Below, piece by piece: positions 53,674 to 61,859 of a stretch of DNA of 64,000 nt. The notes beneath the pieces are model-generated. The model worked only from the letters and a program-made list of their open reading frames with translations, was not told the DNA's origin and did no database searches. Every line of letters begins with the position of its first letter. Positions within the stretch are counted from its first letter, which is position 1. Source of the stretch: AP-15 sp963845735. Lineage in GTDB: Bacteria; Pseudomonadota; Alphaproteobacteria; ATCC43930; CGMCC-115725. The DNA is taken from assembly GCA_963845735.1 (NCBI GenBank), contig CAWJTR010000003.1, forward strand, positions 231,504 to 295,503. Reading direction: 5' to 3'. The translations under genes and the position numbers were made by a program.

Positions 53674-54805
53674 ATGACTGAACCTCAAGATGAACTCTTA
53701 GAGATTGCCGACCGACAAAGAGAACTTGCCGACAGATGTGATGCGCCCGAAATTCAGCAGCCGGTCACAGCCCTAGAAAACGCGGCTAAAGTTGCGGAGA
53801 AAGCTGCGAGTAGGTCGTGGTTAGGCTATCACGCTTTCGTTTATTACGCGGACTTAGACCCCCCGCCGGCAGGCGCACATTTCAGCTCTGAGTGGGGCTT
53901 TACAGAACTACACTCCATGCCAACGACGACAGGCAATTGGAGAGAGTACACGCCGGATGCGGTCAAAGCCATGATCGACGATCTGGCAGGCAAGCCTAAC
54001 CTCAAATCGGCGAAAGCACTAGAGGCCCAGATCAAGCCTCAATTCGAAGCCGATCACTCCGCAGCTTTGTCTGTTCTAATCGCAGAGATTTCCCATTCTC
54101 CAAACTCGTATTTAAACTCCCTCAAAGAAGAGCTAGAAAAGCTTAACTTTCACTCGAAATACGACGTTATCGAAAACATGAGTCCCAAAGGACACATCAT
54201 GTCGCGAGACAGCCTGGCGCTTACTCAAGGTTTCCGGGCTCCGCCCCATGTACAGGTGCTTGCCGAGGTATTCGTACTTCAACAGCCAAAAATCCTTTGT
54301 AATAAGCTAAGCGCTATAGCCCGTAAGGCTGCGTCGCATATTGTCCGAAGGGAGAAGCGTAACCGGAACTTGGCTTTGATCGGAATAAATGTATGTATTG
54401 GCCACGGTCGATCCCTACTCTGGAGAGACCTCAAAGACTTTGTTCAAGATCGGCTGAAACTTCCTTGGGATGAGTTTAATAGAGTTCCCATAGCGGGATT
54501 TACAAACATCGCTCGCCTTTCCGATATGCTCGAATTCAGCGGCGGTCGCTTTCCTTATCATGACCGGGTAAGACGAAACGACTGATGGCACTCTGCACGC
54601 TCGCATGAACGTCGTACACGAGGCCGGCCTATTTCAGGGCCGACTGGGATTTAGCCGCGCGATTATTCTACTTGAAGAGGGTTGCGAGGAATTCAGCAAC
54701 ATACACGGTCTGGGACAGATCCGGTTTCCCAAGGGGAATATCAAAGCAGTGTTCGAAGATGTGAGACAACTATTAGAGCGGGAGAAAATCATAGAGTCCG
54801 ACTGA
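53674..54805 (+). pseudogene. TIR-like (PF10137-type) predicted nucleotide-binding protein, broken
   Basis: The N-terminal 190 residues are uncharacterised. From about 230 the TIR-like fold begins: INVCIGHGRSLLWRDLKDFV, RLKLPWDEFNRV, GFTNIARLSDML. A frameshift near 54540 then leads to AAVAFLIMTG, a TAA stop near 54571 where a sense codon is expected, and DETTDGTLHARMNVVHEAGL, FQGRLGFSRAIILLEEGCEE, GLGQIRFPKGNI to 54805. This is the whole PF10137 domain found in Pycsar/CBASS-type effectors and other predicted defence proteins. One shift plus one nonsense codon indicate decay. G+C is lower than in neighbours. Confidence 0.8.
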
Positions 54806-55051
54806 GGGCTTCGCGAGGGCGCCCCTGAACTGGGTACGCCATTAGCAAAGAGGTCGCAAAGATTTCCTACCCCCGCCGCGCGGTTGAAAACGCGGATTGA
54901 TGCTCCCAATTTCATCCGAAAGCGGAAAACGGCTCATCATCATAGGGTAACCTCAAAGTGGATAAGCGTCCGTTTCGTCTTTGCCCTACCCCCTTCAAAA
55001 TAATCGCTTTTTGGAATCGGGCAAAATCACGCATAGCGTCCGAACCCCCTA

Positions 55052-55450
55052 ACTTCGTGGTTAGGAGTCGTCTTTACGCTGGCTCTTGCCGCGTTCACCT
55101 TGGCGCTAGTAAACGTGGCATACAAACAAACAAAAATATTGTCGCACACAGATACAGCCCTCAATTCGGCGGCCGCCGCGCAAATTGCCTCTGCGGATAC
55201 AGGCAAGAAGCTGGCTCAGATTGCATCTCAACAGACCAACATATTGTCAAACACGGATAAAGCCCTGCACGCGGCGCCCGACGCTCAAACAGCCTCCGCC
55301 CAAACCGCCGAAAAATTGCGACTTTTCACAGAGGCGACAGACCGCGCATGGATTGGCCCCACAATCGCTTAAGAGCGACCCTTTCGAAGTTGGCAAGCCA
55401 ATAAAGATCACTGTGTATTATGGTAATTTTGGGTGCATTCTCGCGTCTTA
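55052..55450 (+). pseudogene. Relic of a single-TM hypothetical protein next to IS5 element
   Basis: An open stretch TSWLGVVFTLALAAFTLALVNVAYKQTK (membrane helix), then two near-repeats (TKILSHTDTALNSAAAAQIA, TNILSNTDKALHAAPDAQTA) and EKLRLFTEATDRAWIGP. After a one-base shift near 55363 it continues QSLKSDPFEVGKPIKITVYYGNFG and stops at the TTA target of the IS element. It is a common accessory-region protein type ('TERAWVG...V.F.N.G'). Its N-terminal start is not clear and the C-terminal part is missing. Function unknown. Confidence 0.5.
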
Positions 55451-56443
55451 GAGCCTGGCCAGGAATCGCGTAGATTGAGCTAGGTTTTGACCGAAACTCT
55501 ATTAGTTGTAGGTCGAGCGAGGCGACGCGCGATAAGTTGGACGGAAGCAAGGTAAAGCCAAGCCTCGCTGCTGGCCTCCGTCATCTCGAAGTCTTTGGCG
55601 AGCCTGCGATTGCGGTTGAGCCAAGCAAAGGTTCGTTCGACCACCCAGCGCCGCGGCAGGAGGTAAAATCCGGTGGCGCGATCGGACCGCTTGACGATTT
55701 CGATCTGCCACTGGCCGTGTCCGGCCAGGGCGGCCGCCAGCTTCTCGCCGGCATAGCCGCCGTCGGCGAAGACATTGCGCAGCCAAGGAAAGAGGAAGCG
55801 GATCGAGGCCAGCAGGTTCGGCGCGCCGTCACGATCCTGGATGTCGGCAGCGTGGACCTTTGCCGCCACCAGATGCCCCACTGTATCGGTGATGATGTGG
55901 CGCTTGCGACCGTTGATCTTCTTGCCAGCATCCCCCGGGTCGCGGCGATGCCGCGCCCGAGGACAGGCTCCGCCGCGCGGGCCGCCGCTCTCCGTCGTCT
56001 TGACCGATTGGCTGTCGATTACCCCGGCCGAAGGGCTGGCTTCGCGCCCTGCCCGTTCGCGGGCCTGTTGCAGCAGCAGGACGTTGATCGTTTTCCACAC
56101 CCCTGCGGCTTGCCAGGCGTAGAAGTAACGCTGCACCGTCGAGCGGTTCGGGAAATCGCGCGGCAGCAAACGCCAGGGTGAGGCGGTGCGCAACAGATAG
56201 AGCAGCGCCTCCACCACCGCGCGCGGTGCCACGCAACGTGGCCGGCCGAGCCGCTTCGCCGCCGGCAAATGCGGCTCGATCAGCGCCCACTCCGCATCGG
56301 TCATGTCGCTTGCATAGCGCAGATCGTCTCGCCGATACTGCCGACGAGTGGTTTCAGTCCACATGTTGTCTCCCCCGTGCGTTCTGACACACCGCGGGTA
56401 CCACAACTAACTGAAATCACTCAATCCATTTCGAGCCAGCCTC
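55451..56443. mobile_element. IS5-family insertion sequence, complete (993 bp)
   Basis: Imperfect terminal inverted repeats GAGCCTGGCCAGGAAT (left) and GAGGCTGGCTCGAAAT (right, reverse complement), 12 of 16 matching. They are flanked by a 3-bp TTA duplication at 55448-55450 and 56444-56446. The TNA-type 3-bp duplication and size fit the IS1031/IS427 side of the IS5 family. The right end lies 10 bases beyond the stop codon of the sthA pseudogene. Confidence 0.88.
55480..56364 (-). CDS. IS5 family transposase
   Basis: 294 residues of the DDE transposase. N-terminal DUF4096-type domain (MTDAEWALIEPHLPAAKRLGRPR and YLLRTASPWRLLPRDFPNRSTVQRYFYAW), then the DDE core: first Asp in GVIDSQSVKTTESGG, second in NVFADGGYAGEKL, and Glu in RRWVVERTFAWLNRNRRLAKDFE. 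Frame uninterrupted. ATG 56364 (MWTETTRRQYRRDDL) is the family start; the frame extends to 56406. It occupies nearly the whole element. Confidence 0.92.
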   Translation of the reverse strand: MWTETTRRQYRRDDLRYASDMTDAEWALIEPHLPAAKRLGRPRCVAPRAVVEALLYLLRTASPWRLLPRDFPNRSTVQRYFYAWQAAGVWKTINVLLLQQARERAGREASPSAGVIDSQSVKTTESGGPRGGACPRARHRRDPGDAGKKINGRKRHIITDTVGHLVAAKVHAADIQDRDGAPNLLASIRFLFPWLRNVFADGGYAGEKLAAALAGHGQWQIEIVKRSDRATGFYLLPRRWVVERTFAWLNRNRRLAKDFEMTEASSEAWLYLASVQLIARRLARPTTNRVSVKT

Positions 56444-56453
56444 TTAGGCCCGC

Positions 56454-57565
56454 TCAAATACCGAGGCGATTAACTCCGTCGAATGCCGCTACCTTATAGC
56501 ATTCCGCCAACGGTGGATAGTTAAAAACAGTGTCTATGAAGTAATCGATCTTGCCGCCGAAGGACAATACCGCTTGACCTATATGGATCAGCTCGCTCGT
56601 GCCCTCGCCGATAATATGGACGCCGAGGAGCTCGCGGGTTTCGGCGTGGAATATCAGTTTTAGAAGCCCGGTTACGTCGCCGAGGATCTGGCCGCGGGCG
56701 ATCTCCTTGTAGCGCGCCTTGCCGATTTCGAAGGGAATGGCGGCCTCGGTCAGCTCCTCTTCGGTTCTTGCCGACCATCGAGATTTCCGGAACCGCATAG
56801 ATGCCATAGGGGAAGCGCTCAGGAACGCTGTGTGTGGGGACCCCAAACGCATGGCAGACGGCCAGACGGCCCTGCTCCATCGAGGTCCAAGCGAGTGCAG
56901 GAAACTCGATCACGTCCCCGACTGCATAGATATTCGGGATTTTGGTGCGATGGTGCTCGTCAACCTTCAGCCGGCCACGGCTGTCGGGGACGAGACCGGC
57001 GGTTTCCAGATTGAGGCTGCTGGTGGCGCCGGTGCGGCCGACCGAATAGAGCGCCTTCTCGGGGTGGACGGTCTTGCCGCTGTCGAGATGTAGCCTGACG
57101 CGCGCGCCATGCTCGTCCTCGACGACCTCCAATCTGCTGACGCTTTCGTTCAGTCGCAGCGTGGCCCGGTTCTCGCGTAGATGGTCGCACAGCGTGTCGG
57201 CGATTTCGGCGTCGACGAACGGCAGTAACCGGTCGGTTTCGCATCAGCTGATGGCGGGTGACGTCGAGCTCGTTATGGATCACCCGGTTGGTCCGGGACA
57301 GCAGATCCTGAATGGTGATGTTCTGCTTCACCGTGTAGGACGCGCCATAAAATTCCCGCGAGCGATAGCCGGACAGCTCGAGGACTGCTTCGCGCAAGGT
57401 TTTCGAGGGGATCGTGCCGAGATTGATGCTGCACCCGCCGAGCACGGCTTTTCTCTCGACGATCGCGACCCTCTTGTCGAGCTTGGCGCCCTGGATGGCG
57501 GCCCGCTGTCCGGCTGGCCCCGAGCCGATGACCAAGAGATCGTAATCGAATGCGTCCTCGGCCAT
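56454..57565 (-). pseudogene. sthA: Soluble pyridine nucleotide transhydrogenase with internal deletion
   Basis: N-terminus MAEDAFDYDLLVIGSGPAGQRAAIQGAKL (FAD) and LGGCSINLGTIPSKTLREAVLEL, which has the single Cys and T-L-R-E-A typical of SthA. At DVTRHQLMRN (near 57240) the sequence jumps to DRLLPFVDAEIADTLCDHLRENRATLRL, omitting about 95 codons that normally include the NAD(P) site G-G-G-V-I-G-L-E. The rest (ALYSVGRTGATSSLNLE, IYAVGDVIEFPALAWTSMEQG) needs another shift near 56775 to reach GLLKLIFHAETRELLGVHII and YKVAAFDGVNRLGI. Total 370 codons against about 465. Confidence 0.87.
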
Positions 57566-57771
57566 GCCCTGCCTTTCACTCGTGCCCGTTGGCCGTCGAA
57601 GAATGTCCCGAACGTGCAACGCGCAGGTGACAATCTGGTGACGGCTTGCCGCCTTCGCCGGATACCGCTGTGAACCCGGCTGATCGGACGGGCAATGAAG
57701 ATACAGCAAGCCTTGGGCCACCGGTGGTTTTGATCGAAAGCGCTGAAATTTTCGCCGCGGCCGGCGCCGCG

Positions 57772-58659
57772 TTATTCTGCCGACGCTAGATGGCGGACCA
57801 GAGCCTGAGCGTAGAGCGGCAGGTCATCCTGGCGTCGCACGCAGATCGTCAATTTGCGCAATGCCCATTCGTCGGTCAGCTCGATGCGGTGGATCGCCAT
57901 GGTTTTGGCGTGACGTTCGGCTGTCGTCGCCGGCACGACGCCAATCCCGACATTGCACTCGACCAGCCGGCAAACGGCGTCGAAGCCGCGCAATTGCACC
58001 CGCAATTTGAGACGTCGGCCGATCCGTTCGGCCTTCTCCGACAGAAAGCGCTGCAAGGCGCTGGTCCGGTCCAGACCGACGAAGTCACAGTCGAGCACCT
58101 CGGCAAAGGAGCTGTGTTCGACTGACGCCAGCGGATGGCTCTGTGCGACGACGAGCACGAAACGGTCGGTGCGAAACGGCAGGGTTTCCAGACCCGCCAT
58201 CATGACCGTGCCGGCGACGATGCCGATATCGGCGGTTCCATCCGCGATCGCCGTAACGATCTCATCGCTGAGCCGTTCTTCGAGATCGATGTTGACTTGC
58301 GGGTGAGCGGCAAGAAAGGCGCTCAGCGGCTCGGGCAGGAACTCGGTCAGCGCATTGGTATTGGACAACAGCCGCACCTGCCCGCGGATGCCCTCGGCAT
58401 ATTGCCCGAGGTCGCCATGCATGCGCTCGAGCTGCTGCAACATGATGCGGGCGTGCTGGACCAGGGTGCGCCCGGCCTCGGTCGGCTTTACGCCTTGGCG
58501 CTCGCGGTGCAGCAGCGGGATCCCGAGCGCGGCCTCCATATTGCGGATGCGGGTGCTCGCCGCCGCGATCGCGAGATGCGCCCGCGCGGCGCCATGGGTA
58601 ATGCTGCCGGCCTCGACGACATTCAGAAACAGGCGCAGATCGGCGAGATCGAAGCGCAT
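57772..58659 (-). CDS. LysR family transcriptional regulator
   Basis: 295 residues. N-terminal winged helix (LADLRLFLNVVEAGSITHGAARAHLAIAAASTRIRNMEAALGIPLLHRE), then the effector domain: GQVRLLSNTNALTEFLPEPLSAF, IDLEERLSDEIVTAIADGTADIGIVAG, RLVECNVGIGVVPA. ATG 58659 (MRFDLADLRLF) is the family start; the frame extends to 58776. It is divergent from the SdhA-like gene with about 105 bases between, so it may control it, but the intergenic sequence shows no clear T-N11-A box to me. Confidence 0.88.
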   Translation of the reverse strand: MRFDLADLRLFLNVVEAGSITHGAARAHLAIAAASTRIRNMEAALGIPLLHRERQGVKPTEAGRTLVQHARIMLQQLERMHGDLGQYAEGIRGQVRLLSNTNALTEFLPEPLSAFLAAHPQVNIDLEERLSDEIVTAIADGTADIGIVAGTVMMAGLETLPFRTDRFVLVVAQSHPLASVEHSSFAEVLDCDFVGLDRTSALQRFLSEKAERIGRRLKLRVQLRGFDAVCRLVECNVGIGVVPATTAERHAKTMAIHRIELTDEWALRKLTICVRRQDDLPLYAQALVRHLASAE

Positions 58660-58763
58660 CGGCTGATCCGGGGTTCGCAATCGGCGAAGCCAGCCTGCGC
58701 CGATTGCCGATTGTGTCAAGCGCCGGTCGGTATCAGATTTCGGCTGTTGCGAAAGCTCAATGC

Positions 58764-60551
58764 ATGACCCAGGCATATCCGATCAACCAGCACGACTATG
58801 ACGTCGTCGTTGTCGGGGGCGGCGGCGCGGGGTTGCGCGCGACCCTCGGCATGACCATGGCCGGTCTGAAGACCGCCTGCGTCAGCAAGGTGTTCCCGAC
58901 CCGCAGCCATACCGTCGCCGCTCAGGGAGGCATCGGCGCGGCCCTCGGCAATATGGGCGAGGATGACTGGCGCTGGCACATGTACGACACGGTCAAGGGG
59001 GCGGACTGGCTCGGCGACCAGGATGCGATCGAATACATGTGCAAAAACGCGATGGCGGCGGTCATCGAACTCGAACATATGGGCGTGCCGTTCTCGCGCA
59101 CCGAGGACGGGCTGATTTATCAGCGCCCATTCGGCGGCCACACCGTGCAGTGGGGCAAGGGCCTGGCCAAGCGCGCCTGCGCCGCGGCCGACCGCACCGG
59201 GCATGCGATGCTCCACACGCTCTATGGGCAATGCCTGAAGCACAAGGCCGAGTTCTTTATTGAGTACGTGGCGCTCGATCTGCTGATGGATGACGGCGTC
59301 TGCCACGGCGTGCTGGCCTGGCGTCTAGACGACGGCAGCCTGCATCTGTTTCGAGCACAGCTCGTGGTGTTGGCGACGGGCGGCGGCGGGCGCGCCTATT
59401 TCTCGACGACCCAGGCGCATATCTGCACCGGCGACGGCTCTGCGATGGCGTTGCGCGCGGGATTGCCGTTGCAGGACATGGAATTCGTCCAGTTCCACCC
59501 GACCGGCATCTACGGCGCGGGCTGCCTGATCACCGAGGGGGCGCGCGGCGAGGGCGGCTATATGACCAACGGCGAAGGCGAGCGCTTTATGGAGCGCTAT
59601 GCGCCGCACGCCAGGGATCTTGCCTCGCGCGATGTCGTAAGCCGGGCGATGGCGATCGAAATCCGCGAGGGCCGCGGCTGCGGTCCGCTGCAGGACCACA
59701 TCCTGCTCCACCTCGAACATCTCGACCCCAAGACATTGCATTTGCGGCTGCCCGGCATCTCGGAGACGGCGAAGATCTTTGCCGGCGTCGAGGTGACGCG
59801 CGAGCCGATCCCGGTATTGCCGACCGCGCATTACAACATGGGCGGCATCCCGACCAACTATCACGGCGAGGTGCTGAACCCGACCGCGGCCGATCCCGAG
59901 CGCACCGTGCCGGGGCTGATGGCGATCGGCGAGGCGGCCTGCGTCTCGGTGCATGGCGCGACCAGGCTCGGCACCAACTCGCTGCTGGATCTGGTGGTGT
60001 TCGGCCGCGCCGCCGCCGAGCGTGCGGCGGAAATCGTCGAGCGCGGCGCGCGCCCCGAGCCTTTGCCATCGTCAGCGGCAGGGCCCGCGATCGCCCGCTT
60101 CGACCGTATCCGCCACGCGCAGGGACGGCTCAAGGCCGGCGCGATCCGCCTCGCCATGCAGCGCACGATGCAGGATCATTGCGCGGTGTTCCGCACCGCC
60201 GACGTTCTGGAGGAGGGGCTGCGCAAAATCGGCGATGTCGGCCAATCGCTGGGCGATCTCGCCGTAACCGACCGGTCGATGATCTGGAACACCGACCTGC
60301 TCGACGCGCTCGAGCTCGACAACCTGATCGGCCAGGCCGAAATCACCCTGCACAGCGCCCTCTATCGCACCGAAAGCCGCGGCGCGCACGCCCGCGAGGA
60401 CTACCCCGAGCGCGACGACCGGAACTGGCTCGTTCACACCCTCGCCTGGCTCGACGGCGACGGCCGGGTGCGCCTCGGCTCGCGCCCGGTCCACCTCTTG
60501 CCGCTGTCGAACGAGGTGCAGGCGTTCCCGCCGGGCGAGCGGGTATACTGA
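58764..60551 (+). CDS. Succinate dehydrogenase/fumarate reductase flavoprotein subunit
   Basis: 595 residues, full SdhA length. FAD dinucleotide motif VVVVGGGGAGLRATLGM, FAD-linking His49 in RSHTVAAQGGIGAALGN, substrate and proton-shuttle segments EFVQFHPTGIYGAGCLITEGARGEGG and MGGIPTNYHGEV, IGEAACVSVHGATRLGTNSLLDLVVFGR, and the typical end NEVQAFPPGERVY. ATG 58764 fits homology; the frame extends to 58704. No sdhB, sdhC or sdhD is adjacent, so this is an orphan paralogue. Its partner, or an alternative acceptor, must be encoded elsewhere. Confidence 0.92.
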   Translation: MTQAYPINQHDYDVVVVGGGGAGLRATLGMTMAGLKTACVSKVFPTRSHTVAAQGGIGAALGNMGEDDWRWHMYDTVKGADWLGDQDAIEYMCKNAMAAVIELEHMGVPFSRTEDGLIYQRPFGGHTVQWGKGLAKRACAAADRTGHAMLHTLYGQCLKHKAEFFIEYVALDLLMDDGVCHGVLAWRLDDGSLHLFRAQLVVLATGGGGRAYFSTTQAHICTGDGSAMALRAGLPLQDMEFVQFHPTGIYGAGCLITEGARGEGGYMTNGEGERFMERYAPHARDLASRDVVSRAMAIEIREGRGCGPLQDHILLHLEHLDPKTLHLRLPGISETAKIFAGVEVTREPIPVLPTAHYNMGGIPTNYHGEVLNPTAADPERTVPGLMAIGEAACVSVHGATRLGTNSLLDLVVFGRAAAERAAEIVERGARPEPLPSSAAGPAIARFDRIRHAQGRLKAGAIRLAMQRTMQDHCAVFRTADVLEEGLRKIGDVGQSLGDLAVTDRSMIWNTDLLDALELDNLIGQAEITLHSALYRTESRGAHAREDYPERDDRNWLVHTLAWLDGDGRVRLGSRPVHLLPLSNEVQAFPPGERVY

Positions 60552-60618
60552 AGACTTGCCCATATCGCCGGCCGCCGACGCCGTCATCCCGCGGCGGCGC
60601 CCCTTTGTCAGGGCTCTT

Positions 60619-61440
60619 CTACGTACGGCCCGACAACCCAAAAACCGCTTCAATGGCGACGACGAATTTTCCAAGAATTACCAAAACAAGATTAGTGCTG
60701 AAGCCGGCAAGAAACGGTATCAAACTGAACACCAAATTTGATTGGTTCGGAAATATTTCGTGATTCCAATAGAGAGGGATGAACACATTCAGTCCGAGGG
60801 GCGAGAATGGAAGGCCAAGAAGCACCGCGAACAAGGTTCCCAAGATTACTCTGATGATCAAAAAATTACGATCGGTCAAATCAACATTTTCACGCGCAGC
60901 CGACTCACTGGTTATCGAGCTTTTGGTAATAACCGATGTGCCTAAAAACGCGCAGGCGCCCAACCCTCCTTGGCTGATCGCCCACACCGACACGATAATC
61001 AACCATAACAATATACGCAATAGTGAGCCTTTCGCAAGGTGAAAATATGGCAGAACAAGATAAGCAATTGTCGAGATAACCGAAAATGCCAGAAAGAAAA
61101 TTGGAAGGATCTTGAAAAATAGGCTAAGTTCGCGTAGTCGGATCTTGCGTCGCAGGTCATCACTCAGATAAGAGGCGAGTTTGGTCAGTTTCTCGTCCAA
61201 TGTTCTCCATTCATCGGCGGTGGGGACGCGGCCGGAAGTTGAATAGGACAGATTATTTAATTCTTCGAGATCGATGCTGTTTAGATCCTCCTCCTTAAAT
61301 TGTACCTTTTCTTCGAAGAGAAATTCCTTCAACCCCCGGAGCTCATCGAGCTGGCGGATGAATCGTTCGTTGGCGATCGCTTCGGTCGCCAATTGCGGCT
61401 CTATCCTGGCGAGCGCTCCTACCACGGCGGTATCAGCCAT
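60619..61440 (-). CDS. Hypothetical four-helix membrane protein
   Basis: 273 residues. The first 100 are soluble, acidic and partly coiled (RFIRQLDELRGLKEFLFEEK, EEDLNSIDLEELNNL). Four membrane segments follow: about 108-132 (ILPIFFLAFSVISTIAYLVL), 140-168 (LLRILLWLIIVSVWAISQG), 194-214 (FLIIRVILGTLFAVLLGL) and 238-262 (FSLIPFLAGFSTNLVLVILG). No family recognised. Its lower G+C content and use of A/T-ending codons differ from the SdhA gene beside it, suggesting acquisition. A CRP-like palindrome lies 79-98 bases upstream of the start. Confidence 0.65.
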   Translation of the reverse strand: MADTAVVGALARIEPQLATEAIANERFIRQLDELRGLKEFLFEEKVQFKEEDLNSIDLEELNNLSYSTSGRVPTADEWRTLDEKLTKLASYLSDDLRRKIRLRELSLFFKILPIFFLAFSVISTIAYLVLPYFHLAKGSLLRILLWLIIVSVWAISQGGLGACAFLGTSVITKSSITSESAARENVDLTDRNFLIIRVILGTLFAVLLGLPFSPLGLNVFIPLYWNHEIFPNQSNLVFSLIPFLAGFSTNLVLVILGKFVVAIEAVFGLSGRT

Positions 61441-61518
61441 TTCAGCTCGTCCGCGTTAGCAAGTGGACGACAGATCCCTGCCCACGTTCGACAGAATAGT
61501 TCGGATATCGGTTGACAA

Positions 61519-61538
61519 GTGTGAGATATTTCACACTC
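61519..61538. promoter_or_regulatory. CRP/FNR-type palindrome
   Basis: AGTGTGA, six bases, TCACACT: perfect 7-base arms containing the exact TGTGA-N6-TCACA CRP core. It lies upstream of the minus-strand membrane protein gene, and a TTGACA hexamer adjoins it on the plus strand (61513-61518). Confidence 0.55.
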
Positions 61539-61565
61539 GAAGACGGAATCGGGCAAGCAATGTCG

Positions 61566-61611
61566 CCGACCGCTCGACGATCTGGAACGCCGACCTGCTC
61601 GACCCGCTCGA
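61566..61611 (+). repeat. 46-bp fragment resembling the 3' part of the SdhA gene
   Basis: 42 of 46 positions match 60268-60313 within the SdhA-like gene. It reads ADRSTIWNADLLDPLE against TDRSMIWNTDLLDALE. The frame stays open to 61711 but no longer resembles SdhA. Apart from this fragment, the palindrome at 61519 and the promoter near 61806, I see no feature in the 420-base gap 61441-61862. Confidence 0.6.
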
Positions 61612-61805
61612 ATATGACCCCTTCCCGTATGCGCCGCGGCTCGACCCGCTGAAGCCATTCTTGCGAAGCTCGAACCGGGAACGCCGAGGCCTCACCACTT
61701 GCGACCGCTGAAGTCCAGCATGGGGCCGCGTGTCGGCCGAAGGTCGCGATAAGTGGGGCGGTCGGCGGGTACGCCTGCCCGTCAACCAGGTAGGTGACCG
61801 CCCCC

Positions 61806-61856
61806 TTGACTTGTCTGCCGCCGTCCTAGAACGCTGCGGGCGCGCCGAGACGGAGG
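61806..61856 (+). promoter_or_regulatory. Stranded promoter and ribosome-binding site of the FRG gene
   Basis: TTGACT at 61806 and TAGAAC at 61827 (15-base spacer) form a weak promoter candidate. GGAGG at 61852-61856 is a perfect Shine-Dalgarno. Removing the IS630 element places this GGAGG six bases before GTG 62997, the start of the FRG-domain gene. Confidence 0.5.
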
Positions 61857-61859
61857 TTG

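Noticed and set aside
61531..61785. Minus-strand ORF rich in Ser/Arg/Gly in the gap before IS630
   Set aside because: Low-complexity composition with no start signal; probably an antisense reading of the SdhA-like fragment and flanking non-coding DNA.
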